NCBI RefSeq assembly: GCF_902859595.1
Contig: NZ_CADIJQ010000004.1
Location: forward strand, 62,001-126,000
Direction: 5' to 3'
Source of the DNA: Achromobacter kerstersii
GTDB lineage: Bacteria; Pseudomonadota; Gammaproteobacteria; Burkholderiales; Burkholderiaceae_B
Length of the DNA: 64,000 nucleotides
Positions 17,684 to 26,282 of this stretch are shown piece after piece; the first letter of the stretch is position 1, and each line of letters starts with the position of its first letter. The translations under genes and the position numbers were made by a program. Under the pieces are notes generated by a model. It worked only from the letters and a program-made list of their open reading frames with translations. It had not been told where the DNA came from and ran no database searches.

Positions 17684-18934
17684 TCAGGTCACGGCAGACC
17701 GTTGCTTGAATTCGGGCGCGTCCCAGGCGCGGCTGTCCAGCACGTCTTTCAGGATATCCACAGCATCCCATACGTCGGCGTAGCCGAAGTACAGCGGCGT
17801 GAGGCCAAAGCGCAAGACTTCGGGCTCGCGGTAGTCGCCGATGACGCCGCGTGCGATCAGGGCCTGCATCACCTCGTAGCCATTGGGATGGCGGAAGCTG
17901 ACGTGGCTGCCGCGTTCGGCGTGGTTGCGCGGCGTGACGAGCGTGAGCGGATGGCCTTCGCAACGTTCTTCGACCAGCGCGATGAACAGGTCGCCCAAGG
18001 CCAGCGACTTGCTGCGCACTTGCGCCATGTCGGCGGCGTGAGCGACGTCCAGGCCGCATTCCACCAGCGACAAGGACACGATGGGCTGCGTGCCGCACAG
18101 GTAGCGGCGGATGCCGCCCGCCGGTTCGTAGGCCACGGCCATGTCGAACGGGCGCGTGTGGCCCCACCAGCCGGACAGCGGCTGCCAGAAGTCCTTGGTG
18201 TGGCGCGGCGCCACCCAGATGAAGGCGGGCGAACCCGGGCCGCCGTTCAGGTACTTATAGGTGCAGCCCACGGCAAAGTCGGCGTTGGCGCCGTTCAGAT
18301 CCACCGGCACCGCGCCGGCCGCATGCGCCAGGTCCCAGATGGTCAGCGCGCCGCGCTCGTGCGCCAGGGCGGTCACGGCGGCCATGTCGTGCATCTGGCC
18401 ACTGCGGTAGTTCACATGCGACAGCAGCATCACGGCGACGGAATCGTCCAGCGCCTTGTCCAGCGGCAGGTCGTCGTCGATCAGGCGCATTTCGTAGCCC
18501 TGCTCGAGCAGGTCGATCATGCCCTGGATCATGTAGAGATCGGTCGGGAAATTGTCGCGCTCGGACAGGATGACGCGGCGTGCGGGTTGCTGCTTTTGCT
18601 GAATGCGCAAGCCGGCGGCCAGCGCCTTGAAGATGTTCAGCGAGGTGGTGTCGGTGACCACCATTTCGCCTTCGCGCGCCCCCAGCAGCGCGCCCAGCTT
18701 GTCGCCCAGACGGGCGGGCAGTTCAAACCAGCCGGCCGTGTTCCAGCTGCGGATCAGGCCAGTGCCCCATTCGTTCTTGATGACGCCGGCTGCGCAGGCG
18801 GCCGCAGTCTTCGGCATGACGCCCAGGGAATTGCCGTCCAGGTAGAGCACGCCGGGCGGCAGCTCGAAGCGGTCTTTCAGGGGGGCCAGGGGGTCGTTGC
18901 GGTCGGCGGCGACGCAATCTTCGCGGGTAGTCAT
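17684..18934 (-). CDS. kynU: Kynureninase
   Basis: PLP enzyme that hydrolyses kynurenine to anthranilate and alanine (tryptophan catabolism or quinolone precursors). 416 residues, the normal length. Motifs: [12 protein letters not shown] near residue 30, [16 protein letters not shown], and the PLP-lysine region [17 protein letters not shown]. The ATG at 18934 has AAGGAG nine bases upstream. A divergent Lrp-type gene lies 140 bp away and the permease follows. The kynA and kynB genes that often accompany kynU are not in this neighbourhood. Confidence 0.96.
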   Translation of the reverse strand: MTTREDCVAADRNDPLAPLKDRFELPPGVLYLDGNSLGVMPKTAAACAAGVIKNEWGTGLIRSWNTAGWFELPARLGDKLGALLGAREGEMVVTDTTSLNIFKALAAGLRIQQKQQPARRVILSERDNFPTDLYMIQGMIDLLEQGYEMRLIDDDLPLDKALDDSVAVMLLSHVNYRSGQMHDMAAVTALAHERGALTIWDLAHAAGAVPVDLNGANADFAVGCTYKYLNGGPGSPAFIWVAPRHTKDFWQPLSGWWGHTRPFDMAVAYEPAGGIRRYLCGTQPIVSLSLVECGLDVAHAADMAQVRSKSLALGDLFIALVEERCEGHPLTLVTPRNHAERGSHVSFRHPNGYEVMQALIARGVIGDYREPEVLRFGLTPLYFGYADVWDAVDILKDVLDSRAWDAPEFKQRSAVT

Positions 18935-19073
18935 GCAATGCTCCTTCGGGGCAAAATTCAACAAACAGGATAGCAGCGTGGTCAGGCCTGAAAATTGCAA
19001 ACCCGGGCGTGGCTTACCCTAAGTTTTCGCAGTAAATTGCTTCCATATCAAAATATTCGAATTGGATTGCACG

Positions 19074-19547
19074 ATGCTTTTAGACGCGATTGACCAGCGC
19101 ATCCTGTACCGCTTGCAGGAAAACGGGCAGCTCAGCAATCAGGATCTGGCCGAACAGGTGGCGCTGTCGCCCTCGGCCTGCCTGCGCCGCGTGCGGGCGC
19201 TGGAGGAAGCGGGGTTCATTCGCAACTACCGGGCGGTGCTGGACGCCGACAAGCTGGGCTTTGAGCTTGAGGCCATTGTGCATGTGTCACTGGACCAGTC
19301 GCGCCCGGGCTGGCACGAAGCGTTCCTGGCCGGTATCGCCGCGCATGACGAAATCACCGAGGCCAGCATCGTGACCGGCGCGTCGAACTACATCCTGACC
19401 GTGCGCACACGCAATTTATCGGCGTTTTCGCAGTTCGTGGAAGACAAGCTCAGCAAGATCGCGGGCGTGCGCGACCTGTGCTCGCATATCGTCATGCGGA
19501 AAGTGAAAGACCGCGGCGGCATGCTGCCGCTGGCCAGCTGGCGCTAA
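19074..19547 (+). CDS. kynR: Lrp/AsnC family regulator, probable KynR
   Basis: Regulator of 157 residues. The HTH lies at residues 5-50 (LDAIDQRILYRLQENGQLSNQDLAEQV in parts, then LSPSACLRRVRALEEAG), followed by a RAM ligand-binding domain with ITEASIVTGASNYILTVRT. Such proteins form octamers that respond to amino acids; a divergent Lrp member controls kynurenine genes in Pseudomonas. I start at MLLDAIDQR; an ATG four codons upstream is possible. The AT-rich gap 18935-19073 should hold both promoters. Confidence 0.82.
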   Translation: MLLDAIDQRILYRLQENGQLSNQDLAEQVALSPSACLRRVRALEEAGFIRNYRAVLDADKLGFELEAIVHVSLDQSRPGWHEAFLAGIAAHDEITEASIVTGASNYILTVRTRNLSAFSQFVEDKLSKIAGVRDLCSHIVMRKVKDRGGMLPLASWR

Positions 19548-19565
19548 GCGGGCCTGCCCTAGGCA

Positions 19566-20198
19566 TCAAGCCGCCGAGCCGTAGCGCAAAAACCCAAACA
19601 CCGTCACGAAATGGCAGGCTGATCCGCCCATCACGAACAAATGCCAGATGCCGTGGGCATGCCGCCAGCGTTTGTCGTTGACGTAGAACAGTGTGCCGAC
19701 GGTGTAGGCCACCGCGCCCGCCAGCAGCCAGGCCAACCCCGCCGAGGACAAGGCGCCCGCAATCGGCGCGGCGAACATCACGCCCAGCCAGCCCATCGCC
19801 AGATACAGCGGCAAGGCGGGCGCCGCGCCGCGCGCCCACCAGAGTTCGCGGCTGATGCCGATGGCGGCCAGCACCCAGATCGCCACGCCCATGACGCCGC
19901 CCCAGGCGTGCTGCACCGGGCCAAACGCCAGCGGCGTATACGTGCCGGCAATCAATAGATAGATGGCGCAATGGTCGGCCTTGGCCCAGCGCGCCTTGTT
20001 CGGGCCGCGCGTGCAGTGATAGAGCACCGACGAGGCATAGACGGCAATCATCGACGCCGCGAATACGGCGCAAGAGATGATCTGGCGCGTGGCGACGTTC
20101 AGTTCGGCCGCCCGGGTGATGAGCACGCTTGAGGCGGCCACCGCCAAGGCCAGCCCCGCCAGATGCGTGGCGCCGTTGAAGCGCTCGCCTTTGTACAT
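19566..20198 (-). CDS. Hemolysin III family (PAQR-like) membrane protein
   Basis: Integral membrane protein of 210 residues with about seven helices. MYKGERFNGATHLAG at the start, SSVLYHC, KADHCAIYLLIAGTYTP and the C-terminal HAHGIWHLFVMGGSACHF carry the conserved His, Ser and Asp residues of the PAQR/hemolysin III superfamily, believed to bind metal in the membrane. The name comes from a Bacillus haemolysin; most proteobacterial members have no proven toxin activity. A pair of TGACGTCA palindromes lies 65-105 bp upstream. Confidence 0.9.
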   Translation of the reverse strand: MYKGERFNGATHLAGLALAVAASSVLITRAAELNVATRQIISCAVFAASMIAVYASSVLYHCTRGPNKARWAKADHCAIYLLIAGTYTPLAFGPVQHAWGGVMGVAIWVLAAIGISRELWWARGAAPALPLYLAMGWLGVMFAAPIAGALSSAGLAWLLAGAVAYTVGTLFYVNDKRWRHAHGIWHLFVMGGSACHFVTVFGFLRYGSAA

Positions 20199-20262
20199 AC
20201 GTCCTCCTTGGACACCGGCGAACCGCCGGCGTCTGCCATCTTGGGCCCGGCCTGTGACAAGC

Positions 20263-20302
20263 TGACGTCAGAGGCCAACACCCATGGCCGCATCTGACGT
20301 CA
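20263..20302. promoter_or_regulatory. Inverted repeat with two TGACGTCA palindromes
   Basis: TGACGTCAGA and TCTGACGTCA face each other, with GGCCA / TGGCC as inner arms. The two 8-bp palindromes have centres 32 bp apart, three helical turns. The region lies between the P1 peptidase stop and the hemolysin III start. It may be an operator pair or a U-less terminator hairpin. Confidence 0.4.
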
Positions 20303-20336
20303 ATGGCTCACGCCAGGCCGCAATGGCGACCGGAGG

Positions 20337-21413
20337 TCAGGCGATGAAATCCACCGCCGCGGGAAAACCTTCCACCGCACGCGCCGCCAGAATGGCGCGT
20401 TGCACGGCAATGGCCATGGCTTCGGCCGCCATGACGCCCAGCAGCATCACGTTGCCCGGCTTGCCGGACGTGCCGGTGCCAAGCGCGAAGATCGTGTCGC
20501 CGTCCATCATGGTGTGTATCGGGTTGATCGTGCGGGCCAGGCCGTCATGCGCCATGCCCGCAATTTTCTGCGCCTGCGCCTTCGTCAATTGCGCGTCGGT
20601 GGCCACGACGCCGATGGTGGTGTTGGTGCCGGCGCGCATCGACTTGGGCAGATCGCCCGCAAGAATGGCTGCGCGCGTGTCCAGCAGATGCTTGCCGTCG
20701 GCCGTGCGTGCGCCCGCCAGGATGCGCCCGGTGGCCGGGTCCAGCACGTCGCCCACCGCGTTGACGGCAACGATGGCGCCCACCGTCACGCCCGCCACGG
20801 TCAGCGACGCGCTGCCAATGCCGCCCTTCATGGCGCGCTGCGGTCCATAAAGCTTGCCGACGGTGGCGCCCGCCCCTGCGCCGACGTTACCTTCCTTGGG
20901 CGCATCGGTGGTGGCGGATTTGCACGCCTGATAGCCCGCCGCCGCATCCGGGCGGATGGATGCATCGCCCACGCCCAGATCAAACAGAATGGCCGACGGC
21001 ACAATCGGCACGTGCGCCACGCCCACGTCAAAACCAATCTTCTTTTCTTCCAGATAGCGCATGACGCCGCTTGCGGCATCCAGCCCGAACGCGCTGCCGC
21101 CCGACAGCACAATGGCGTGCACCTTTTCCACCATGTTCACGGGATTCAGCAGATCGGTTTCACGCGTGCCGGGCGCGGCCCCGCGCACATCGACCCCGCC
21201 GGTTGCGCCCGCTTCCGCAATGATGACCGTGCAGCCGGTGGGGCGGCGGGTATCGGTGTAATGGCCCACCCGCAAGCCCGACACCTGCGTGATGCTGCCC
21301 CCGCCCGGGGTCAGCCGCAAGCCGCTGGCGCCTTGCGCCGGCATCACGCCCGCAAACGCCGCCGACCCTGCCGCCGCCATCATGAAAGCCCGCCTGTTCC
21401 ATTGCTGTTCCAC
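20337..21413 (-). CDS. P1 family peptidase (DmpA/NylC type), probably Tat-exported
   Basis: Self-processing N-terminal-nucleophile hydrolase of 358 residues. With the GTG start at 21413 (GGAG six bases before) the N-terminus has a twin-arginine motif NRRAFM and a hydrophobic stretch ending MPAQGA, so folded export is likely. The autocleavage site should be Asn264-Thr265 in AGTN/TTIGVVATDA, at nearly the same residue number as in the nylon-oligomer hydrolase NylC. Other marks are VLSGGSAFGLDAASGVMRYLEE and GKPGNVMLLGVMAAEA (quoted in parts). Substrate unknown: aminopeptidase, beta-peptide or cyclic-amide hydrolase. Divergent from the ABC importer. Confidence 0.9.
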   Translation of the reverse strand: MEQQWNRRAFMMAAAGSAAFAGVMPAQGASGLRLTPGGGSITQVSGLRVGHYTDTRRPTGCTVIIAEAGATGGVDVRGAAPGTRETDLLNPVNMVEKVHAIVLSGGSAFGLDAASGVMRYLEEKKIGFDVGVAHVPIVPSAILFDLGVGDASIRPDAAAGYQACKSATTDAPKEGNVGAGAGATVGKLYGPQRAMKGGIGSASLTVAGVTVGAIVAVNAVGDVLDPATGRILAGARTADGKHLLDTRAAILAGDLPKSMRAGTNTTIGVVATDAQLTKAQAQKIAGMAHDGLARTINPIHTMMDGDTIFALGTGTSGKPGNVMLLGVMAAEAMAIAVQRAILAARAVEGFPAAVDFIA

Positions 21414-21617
21414 ACCGATCTCCGTCCCGTTGCCGATTGAATGAAACCCCCGCCGGCTGGCCGCCAAACGAGGGCAAGTTTTGACTGGCAGTTATATTTT
21501 TACTATTCCTTATGCTTTGTGGAAAAATAGGCGCGTTGATAGAGTGCGGCTACGTCTGAGGGCATTGCACATCCCCATGCTCTCAAGAATGACACCGATC
21601 ATCCGTGGAGCCTTGCC

Positions 21618-22403
21618 ATGAAACTCTTCCGCTCGTTGTTCATCGCCGGCCTTATCCAGGCCGCAGCCCTTTCCGCCGCGCACGCCCAATCGGGCCTGGA
21701 CCAGATCAAGTCCGCCGGCACCTTCAAGATTGGCACCGAGGGCACGTACGCGCCCTTCACCTTCCACGACGCATCGGGCCAGCTTACCGGTTTTGACGTG
21801 GACATTGGCCGCGCCATCGCCGAACGCCTGGGCGTGAAGGCCCAATTCGTCGAAGGCAAATGGGACGGCCTCATTGCCGGCCTTGACGCCAAGCGCTACG
21901 ACGCCGTGATCAACCAGGTCGGCATCACCGAAGCGCGCAAAGCAAAATACGACTTTTCTGATCCGTACATCTCATCGGCCGCCGTGCTGATCGTGCGCGA
22001 CGACAACACCAGCATCAAGTCGTTTGCCGATCTGAAGGGCAAGAAGTCGGCCAACACGCTGACCAGCAACTTCGGCAAGCTGGCGCAAAGCCATGGCGCG
22101 GAAGTGGTTGCGGTGCAAGGGTTCAACGAAGCCATTGATCTGTTGACGTCCGGCCGCGTGGAAGCCACGGTGAACGACAACCTGTCGTTCCTGGACTTCA
22201 AGAAGCAAAAGCCCAACGCCAAAGTCAAAATCGCCGCCACTGACAAGACTGCTGAATTCAGCAATTCCGGCGTGCTGATCCGCAAGGGCAACCCCGAGCT
22301 GCAAGCGGCCATCAACAAGGCGCTGGCCGACATCAAGGCCGACGGCACCTACAAGACGATTTCGGTCAAATACTTCGGCACGGACCTGTCGTCGGCGCAA
22401 TAA
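21618..22403 (+). CDS. Amino acid ABC transporter, periplasmic binding protein (cystine-like)
   Basis: Family 3 solute-binding protein of 261 residues with a signal peptide ending AHAQS. Characteristic stretches: GTFKIGTEGTYAPFTFHDAS, LTGFDVDIGRAIAERLGV and WDGLIAGLDAKRYDAVINQV, each typical of FliY/TcyJ-like proteins that bind cystine or other polar amino acids. It heads a three-gene importer, 15 bp before the permease. The substrate is inferred from resemblance only. The gap to the divergent peptidase gene is AT-rich and should hold the promoter. Confidence 0.92.
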   Translation: MKLFRSLFIAGLIQAAALSAAHAQSGLDQIKSAGTFKIGTEGTYAPFTFHDASGQLTGFDVDIGRAIAERLGVKAQFVEGKWDGLIAGLDAKRYDAVINQVGITEARKAKYDFSDPYISSAAVLIVRDDNTSIKSFADLKGKKSANTLTSNFGKLAQSHGAEVVAVQGFNEAIDLLTSGRVEATVNDNLSFLDFKKQKPNAKVKIAATDKTAEFSNSGVLIRKGNPELQAAINKALADIKADGTYKTISVKYFGTDLSSAQ

Positions 22404-22418
22404 GCGGCGGAGACGCTC

Positions 22419-23168
22419 ATGACGCTCCCTTCCTGGCTGCAAGCCGTCATGCCCGATTGGCTGCTGGCGCAAATCGGGTCGTGGACGGTGCCAGCCTGGG
22501 TGCAGTTGATGGCCGATTCGTTCTGGCCATTGCTGCATGCCGGCTTGGTGTTCACCGTACCGCTTACGCTGATGTCGTTTGCGCTGGGGCTGGCGCTGGC
22601 GTTCGTGGTGGCGCTGATCCGCTTGTTTGGCCCCGCGCCGTTGGTGGCCGTGGTGCGCTTCTATGTGTGGCTGATCCGCGGCACGCCATTGCTGGTGCAG
22701 CTGTTCGTGATCTTCTACGGCTTGCCCAGCGTGGGCATTGTGCTGGACCCGCTGCCCGCTGCGCTGATCGGCTTCACGCTGAACGTGGGCGCGTACAACT
22801 CGGAAGTGATCCGGGGCGCCATCGAGTCCATCACCAAGGGCCAGTGGGAAGCGGCGTACTCGCTGAGCATGACGCGCGGCCAGGCGCTGCGCCGCACGAT
22901 CCTGCCGCAAGCCGCCCGCGTGGCGGTGCCGCCGTTGTCGAACTCGTTCATTGCATTGGTTAAAGACACGTCGCTGGCGGCCGTGCTGACCGTGCCCGAA
23001 ATCTTCCAGGCGGCGCAGCGCATCGCGGCGGTCACGTATGAACCGCTGATCCTCTATACCGAGGCCGCGCTGATCTATCTGGTGTTCAGTTCCGTGTTGT
23101 CGGCCGCGCAGGTCCGCCTGGAACGGCGCTTTGGCCAGCACGCCGTGTTTTCCGAGAAAAGCCGATGA
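22419..23168 (+). CDS. Amino acid ABC transporter permease
   Basis: Inner-membrane permease of 249 residues (HisM/TcyL type). The N-terminal part precedes three to five helices; VWLIRGTPLLVQLFVIFYGLP and NVGAYNSEVIRGAIESITKGQWEAAYSLSMT contain the EAA loop (EAAYSLSMTRGQALRRTILPQ, quoted across the boundary) that docks on the ATPase. Its TGA overlaps the ATG of the ATPase gene by 4 bp. Confidence 0.94.
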   Translation: MTLPSWLQAVMPDWLLAQIGSWTVPAWVQLMADSFWPLLHAGLVFTVPLTLMSFALGLALAFVVALIRLFGPAPLVAVVRFYVWLIRGTPLLVQLFVIFYGLPSVGIVLDPLPAALIGFTLNVGAYNSEVIRGAIESITKGQWEAAYSLSMTRGQALRRTILPQAARVAVPPLSNSFIALVKDTSLAAVLTVPEIFQAAQRIAAVTYEPLILYTEAALIYLVFSSVLSAAQVRLERRFGQHAVFSEKSR

Positions 23169-23926
23169 TCCGCCTGCAAAAAATCGAGAAATCTTTCGGC
23201 GGCAATCCCGTGCTGAAGCAGGTGGATGTGAGCATCGCCGAAGGCAGCGTCACCGCACTGATCGGCCCATCGGGCAGCGGCAAGAGCACCTTGCTGCGCT
23301 GCGTGAATCTGCTGGAAGTGCCGGACCGCGGCACGCTGGCCATCGGGCCGGAAACGGTTGAATTCGAGCCAGGCAAAAAGCTGTCGCGCGATCAGGTGCA
23401 GCGCGTGCGCAAACAAACCGGCATGGTGTTCCAGAACTTCCAGCTGTTTCCGCATCAGACGGTGATGGGCAATGTCATGGAAGGCTTGCTGACCGTGCAG
23501 AAATGGCCGCTGGACCGGGCCCGCGCACGCGCCGAAGAGCTGCTTAAGAAAGTGGGCATGTCGGAAAAGGCTGACGCCTGGCCCGCCAATCTGTCAGGCG
23601 GCCAGCAACAGCGCGTTGCGATTGCGCGCGCGCTGGCGCCCGCGCCGCGCGTCTTGCTGTGCGATGAGCCGACGTCGGCGCTGGACCCGGGCCTGGCGGC
23701 GGAAGTGGTCGACGTGCTGCGCCAGTTGGCCACCGAAGGCATGACGATGCTGATGGCCACGCACGACCTGCGCCTGGCCGCCAGCGTGTCGCGCGAGGTG
23801 GTGTTTTTGCTGGATGGCGTGGTGGTGGAATCGGGCGAATCGCGGTCGATCTTTTCGCGGCCGGCTGATCCCCGCACGGCGACGTTTATCTCGACGCTGA
23901 CGCAGGACGCAGCGCTGGGGCCGTAG
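23165..23926 (+). CDS. Amino acid ABC transporter ATP-binding protein
   Basis: ATPase of 253 residues. Walker A GPSGSGKSTLL, Q-loop MVFQNFQLFPHQTVM, signature NLSGGQQQRVAIARAL, Walker B VLLCDEPTSALDP and switch His in ATHDLRL, all intact and typical of the GlnQ/TcyN class. Overlaps the permease stop (ATGA). Its stop codon is the first of three copies of a 19-bp repeat. Confidence 0.95.
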   Translation: MIRLQKIEKSFGGNPVLKQVDVSIAEGSVTALIGPSGSGKSTLLRCVNLLEVPDRGTLAIGPETVEFEPGKKLSRDQVQRVRKQTGMVFQNFQLFPHQTVMGNVMEGLLTVQKWPLDRARARAEELLKKVGMSEKADAWPANLSGGQQQRVAIARALAPAPRVLLCDEPTSALDPGLAAEVVDVLRQLATEGMTMLMATHDLRLAASVSREVVFLLDGVVVESGESRSIFSRPADPRTATFISTLTQDAALGP

Positions 23927-23968
23927 CCCGCCGCTGGGGCCGTAGCCCGCCGCTGGGGTCGTAGCCCG
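23912..23968. repeat. 19-bp tandem repeat, 3 units, starting on the ABC ATPase stop codon
   Basis: Units GCGCTGGGGCCGTAGCCCG, CCGCTGGGGCCGTAGCCCG and CCGCTGGGGTCGTAGCCCG. Each contains TAG; because 19 is not a multiple of 3, the three TAGs fall in the three different frames. Confidence 0.95.
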
Positions 23969-24032
23969 CTTCACGCGCGCCCACCGCGCCAGCAACGCCC
24001 CATTTTTAATCGGCCTCTTCAGACACCTTTGA

Positions 24033-24821
24033 TCATTTCGGCGGTAAATTCCCCGCTGGATCGACGGCCTGGCCGTCATAGCGCAGCTCAAAATACAGAC
24101 CCACCTGCTTGCTGTCGCTGTTGCCCATTTCGGCAATCTTCTGGCCCTGCTTCACGCTCTGGCCTTCCTTGACCAACAGCTTGCTGTTGTGCGCGTAGAT
24201 GCTGAGGAAGCTGGCGTTGTGCTTGACGATGACCAGGTGGCCGTAGCCGCGCAGTCCGCTGCCCGAGTACGCCACGGTGCCGCCTGCCGCGGCCACCACG
24301 GGCGTGCCTGCGGAATTCGAGATGACGATGCCGTTCGAGCCGCCGCCGTCGTAGCCGCGCGTGACCTTGCCTTGTGCGGGCCAGACCAATGAAATCGCAC
24401 CCGGCGGCGCCGTGCGCCGCTTGCCGGAAGACGAGGACGATGCGCGCGACGTTGCAGCGGGTTTTGATGCCGCCTTGCTGGGCGTGGACGTCCTGGCTTG
24501 ACCGTCCGGCGGGTCCACCCGCAAGACTTGTCCGACTTCGATCGAATTCGAATTCGACAACTTGTTCCACCGCACCAGATTGCTGACGCTGGTGCCTTGC
24601 TTGCGCGCAATCTGCGTCAGCGTGTCGCCCGACTGCACCCGGTAATAGCCGGGCTGGACTTTGGTGGTGCCGCAAGCGGACAACAACGCCAGCAAGGCCA
24701 CGATGCAAGCCAGCATCCAGAATCGGCCAAGCGGCCGGAGCCGGATCGGGCCAGAGGCGGTTGCGCGGGCGGACTGAGGCAGGGTCGGGGCGGGCAAGGA
24801 AAGCACTGAAACCTGGGGCAC
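24033..24821 (-). CDS. LysM/M23-family lipoprotein with degenerate LytM site (NlpD-like)
   Basis: Envelope protein, probably a lipoprotein (LLALLSACGTT lipobox). A LysM domain (about residues 58-102, YYRVQSGDTLTQIARKQGT) binds peptidoglycan; a Ser/Ala-rich linker follows; the C-terminal LytM/M23 domain begins VWPAQGKVTRGY. The zinc ligands of active M23 peptidases look lost: the first His/Asp motif reads NGIVISNSAGTPV and the final HxH reads GLYFELR, although YGHLVIVKH and YAHNSKL remain. Degenerate LytM proteins such as EnvC and NlpD activate amidases instead of cutting. The start is uncertain: GTG 24821, GTG 24806 and ATG 24716 are in frame, none with a clear ribosome site. Confidence 0.85.
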   Translation of the reverse strand: MPQVSVLSLPAPTLPQSARATASGPIRLRPLGRFWMLACIVALLALLSACGTTKVQPGYYRVQSGDTLTQIARKQGTSVSNLVRWNKLSNSNSIEVGQVLRVDPPDGQARTSTPSKAASKPAATSRASSSSSGKRRTAPPGAISLVWPAQGKVTRGYDGGGSNGIVISNSAGTPVVAAAGGTVAYSGSGLRGYGHLVIVKHNASFLSIYAHNSKLLVKEGQSVKQGQKIAEMGNSDSKQVGLYFELRYDGQAVDPAGNLPPK

Positions 24822-24986
24822 TGAGTTGGCGGTTGGATGGAAGTGCGTTCAAGGGTACCAAGATTTTCGCGCGCCGTAGTGCGCGAATGCTTCACACCCA
24901 TTTCGCACCCGCGCCTGAGGCGTGTATAACCCGCTCATCAAGACGCCCCCGTGGCGCCACGAAACCATGCGCTTGCAAGGACAATT

Positions 24987-26282
24987 ATGGTGAAGACCGA
25001 CACAGTTAGAAGAAATCCGCTCTGCCTGCTTTGGACGATTCCGTACCTGCTGTGCGGCGTGTTCTCGCACCTGCTGAGCGATCCGGTCAGCCACGCCTTG
25101 TTCGTCTGGCTGCCGCCCGGCGTGGCGGTCGCGGCCTATCTGCTGACGCCGCGCCGCAATTGGCTGCTGCTGATGCTGGGCTTTTTCGCCGCGCAACTCG
25201 TCCTGACGCTGATCTGGCGCGGACAGCCCGCCACGGCGATCGTGTTTGCGGTGACGGGCACCGTCTCGTCGCTGCTGGCCGCCTGGACCGTGCAACGTTT
25301 GTCACCACGCTCCGAAGGGCTGGGTTTCGTCGCCGCCCTGTTGGCCGGCGCGGTGGCGGGCGCCGCCGCCAGCGCGTTGCTGGGCGGCGGCTGGCTGTGG
25401 CTGACGCAGGAAGCGCATGCGGCGGTCCGTTTGCGCACCTGGGTCACCGCCTATCTGGCGGGTGTGCTGATCCTGGCGCCGGCGCTCACCGGCTGGTCGC
25501 AATTCCGGCCGCGCCGCTCCGGTGGCGCGCGCCTGCGTGAACTGGTCATCGGCCTGGTGGCTTATGTGCTGATGATCGTCTCGACCTTCATGACGTTCGA
25601 CGGCGACATGATCCAGCACCTGCCCTACGTCGTGTCGTTCGAGCTGACCTATCTGCCCCTGGTGTTCGCCGTGCTGATCGCGCTGGTCTGGGGTACACCG
25701 GGCGGCACGCTGGCCATGGTGACGCTGATGCTGATGGCGCTGTACCAAAGCGCGCAGGGCGAAGGCCCCTTCCTACAAGCCAATGACCCCTGGCAAGTGC
25801 TGTTGGCCACGCAGGTCTATCTGGTGGTCACGGCGCTGCTGCTGTTGCTGGTCAACACCTTGCGCGGCGCGCGGGCGCAAGCGCTGGAAAACGCCGAGCA
25901 ATGGCGGGGCCGCTTTGATCTGGCGCTGGCGGGCAGCCACCAGTTGATGTACCGCTACAACCCCTATGACGGCACGCTGGAACTGGCGGGCGACGTGCAA
26001 GACGCCTTCGGCCTGCCGCCTTCCGCCATCGCGAACCTGGAAGCGCTGATCGCCCACGCGCACCCGGACGACCGTGCACGCCTGTCTTTGCACTGGGCGG
26101 CCCGCCGCGCGGGCGCCCAAGACCGCACACCCTTGCTGTTTCGCGTCGCCCACGCGGCGGGCGGCTGGCGGGTGATCAGTGACCGAGGCTCGCCCCTGTC
26201 CGACTTCGATGGCAGCGTCGCCGTCGTGGCCGGCATGTGGCGGCTAGGCGACATCGAGGTCGAGCCGGCCAATGTCAACTAA
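24987..26282 (+). CDS. MASE1-PAS membrane sensor without output domain
   Basis: Protein of 431 residues. About eight membrane segments (residues 1-285) resemble MASE1, with PYLLCGVFSHLLSDPVSHALFVWLPPGVAVAAYLL at the start (described in parts). A cytoplasmic PAS-like domain follows (about 300-425: RFDLALAGSHQLMYRYNPYDG, HPDDRARLSLHW, LFRVAHAAGGWRVISDRG). Nothing follows the PAS: no GGDEF, EAL, histidine kinase or HTH. MASE1 normally precedes such outputs, so this is either a stand-alone sensor or signals through a partner. The ATG at 24987 has AAGGA five bases before. It overlaps the next gene by 11 bp, which makes that hydrolase the likely partner. Confidence 0.82.
   Translation: MVKTDTVRRNPLCLLWTIPYLLCGVFSHLLSDPVSHALFVWLPPGVAVAAYLLTPRRNWLLLMLGFFAAQLVLTLIWRGQPATAIVFAVTGTVSSLLAAWTVQRLSPRSEGLGFVAALLAGAVAGAAASALLGGGWLWLTQEAHAAVRLRTWVTAYLAGVLILAPALTGWSQFRPRRSGGARLRELVIGLVAYVLMIVSTFMTFDGDMIQHLPYVVSFELTYLPLVFAVLIALVWGTPGGTLAMVTLMLMALYQSAQGEGPFLQANDPWQVLLATQVYLVVTALLLLLVNTLRGARAQALENAEQWRGRFDLALAGSHQLMYRYNPYDGTLELAGDVQDAFGLPPSAIANLEALIAHAHPDDRARLSLHWAARRAGAQDRTPLLFRVAHAAGGWRVISDRGSPLSDFDGSVAVVAGMWRLGDIEVEPANVN

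Noticed and set aside
21481..21516. Sigma-70 promoter for the cystine-like ABC operon
   Set aside because: TTGACT is present, but no -10 fits at 16-18 bp; the region is AT-rich and probably holds a promoter that I cannot place.
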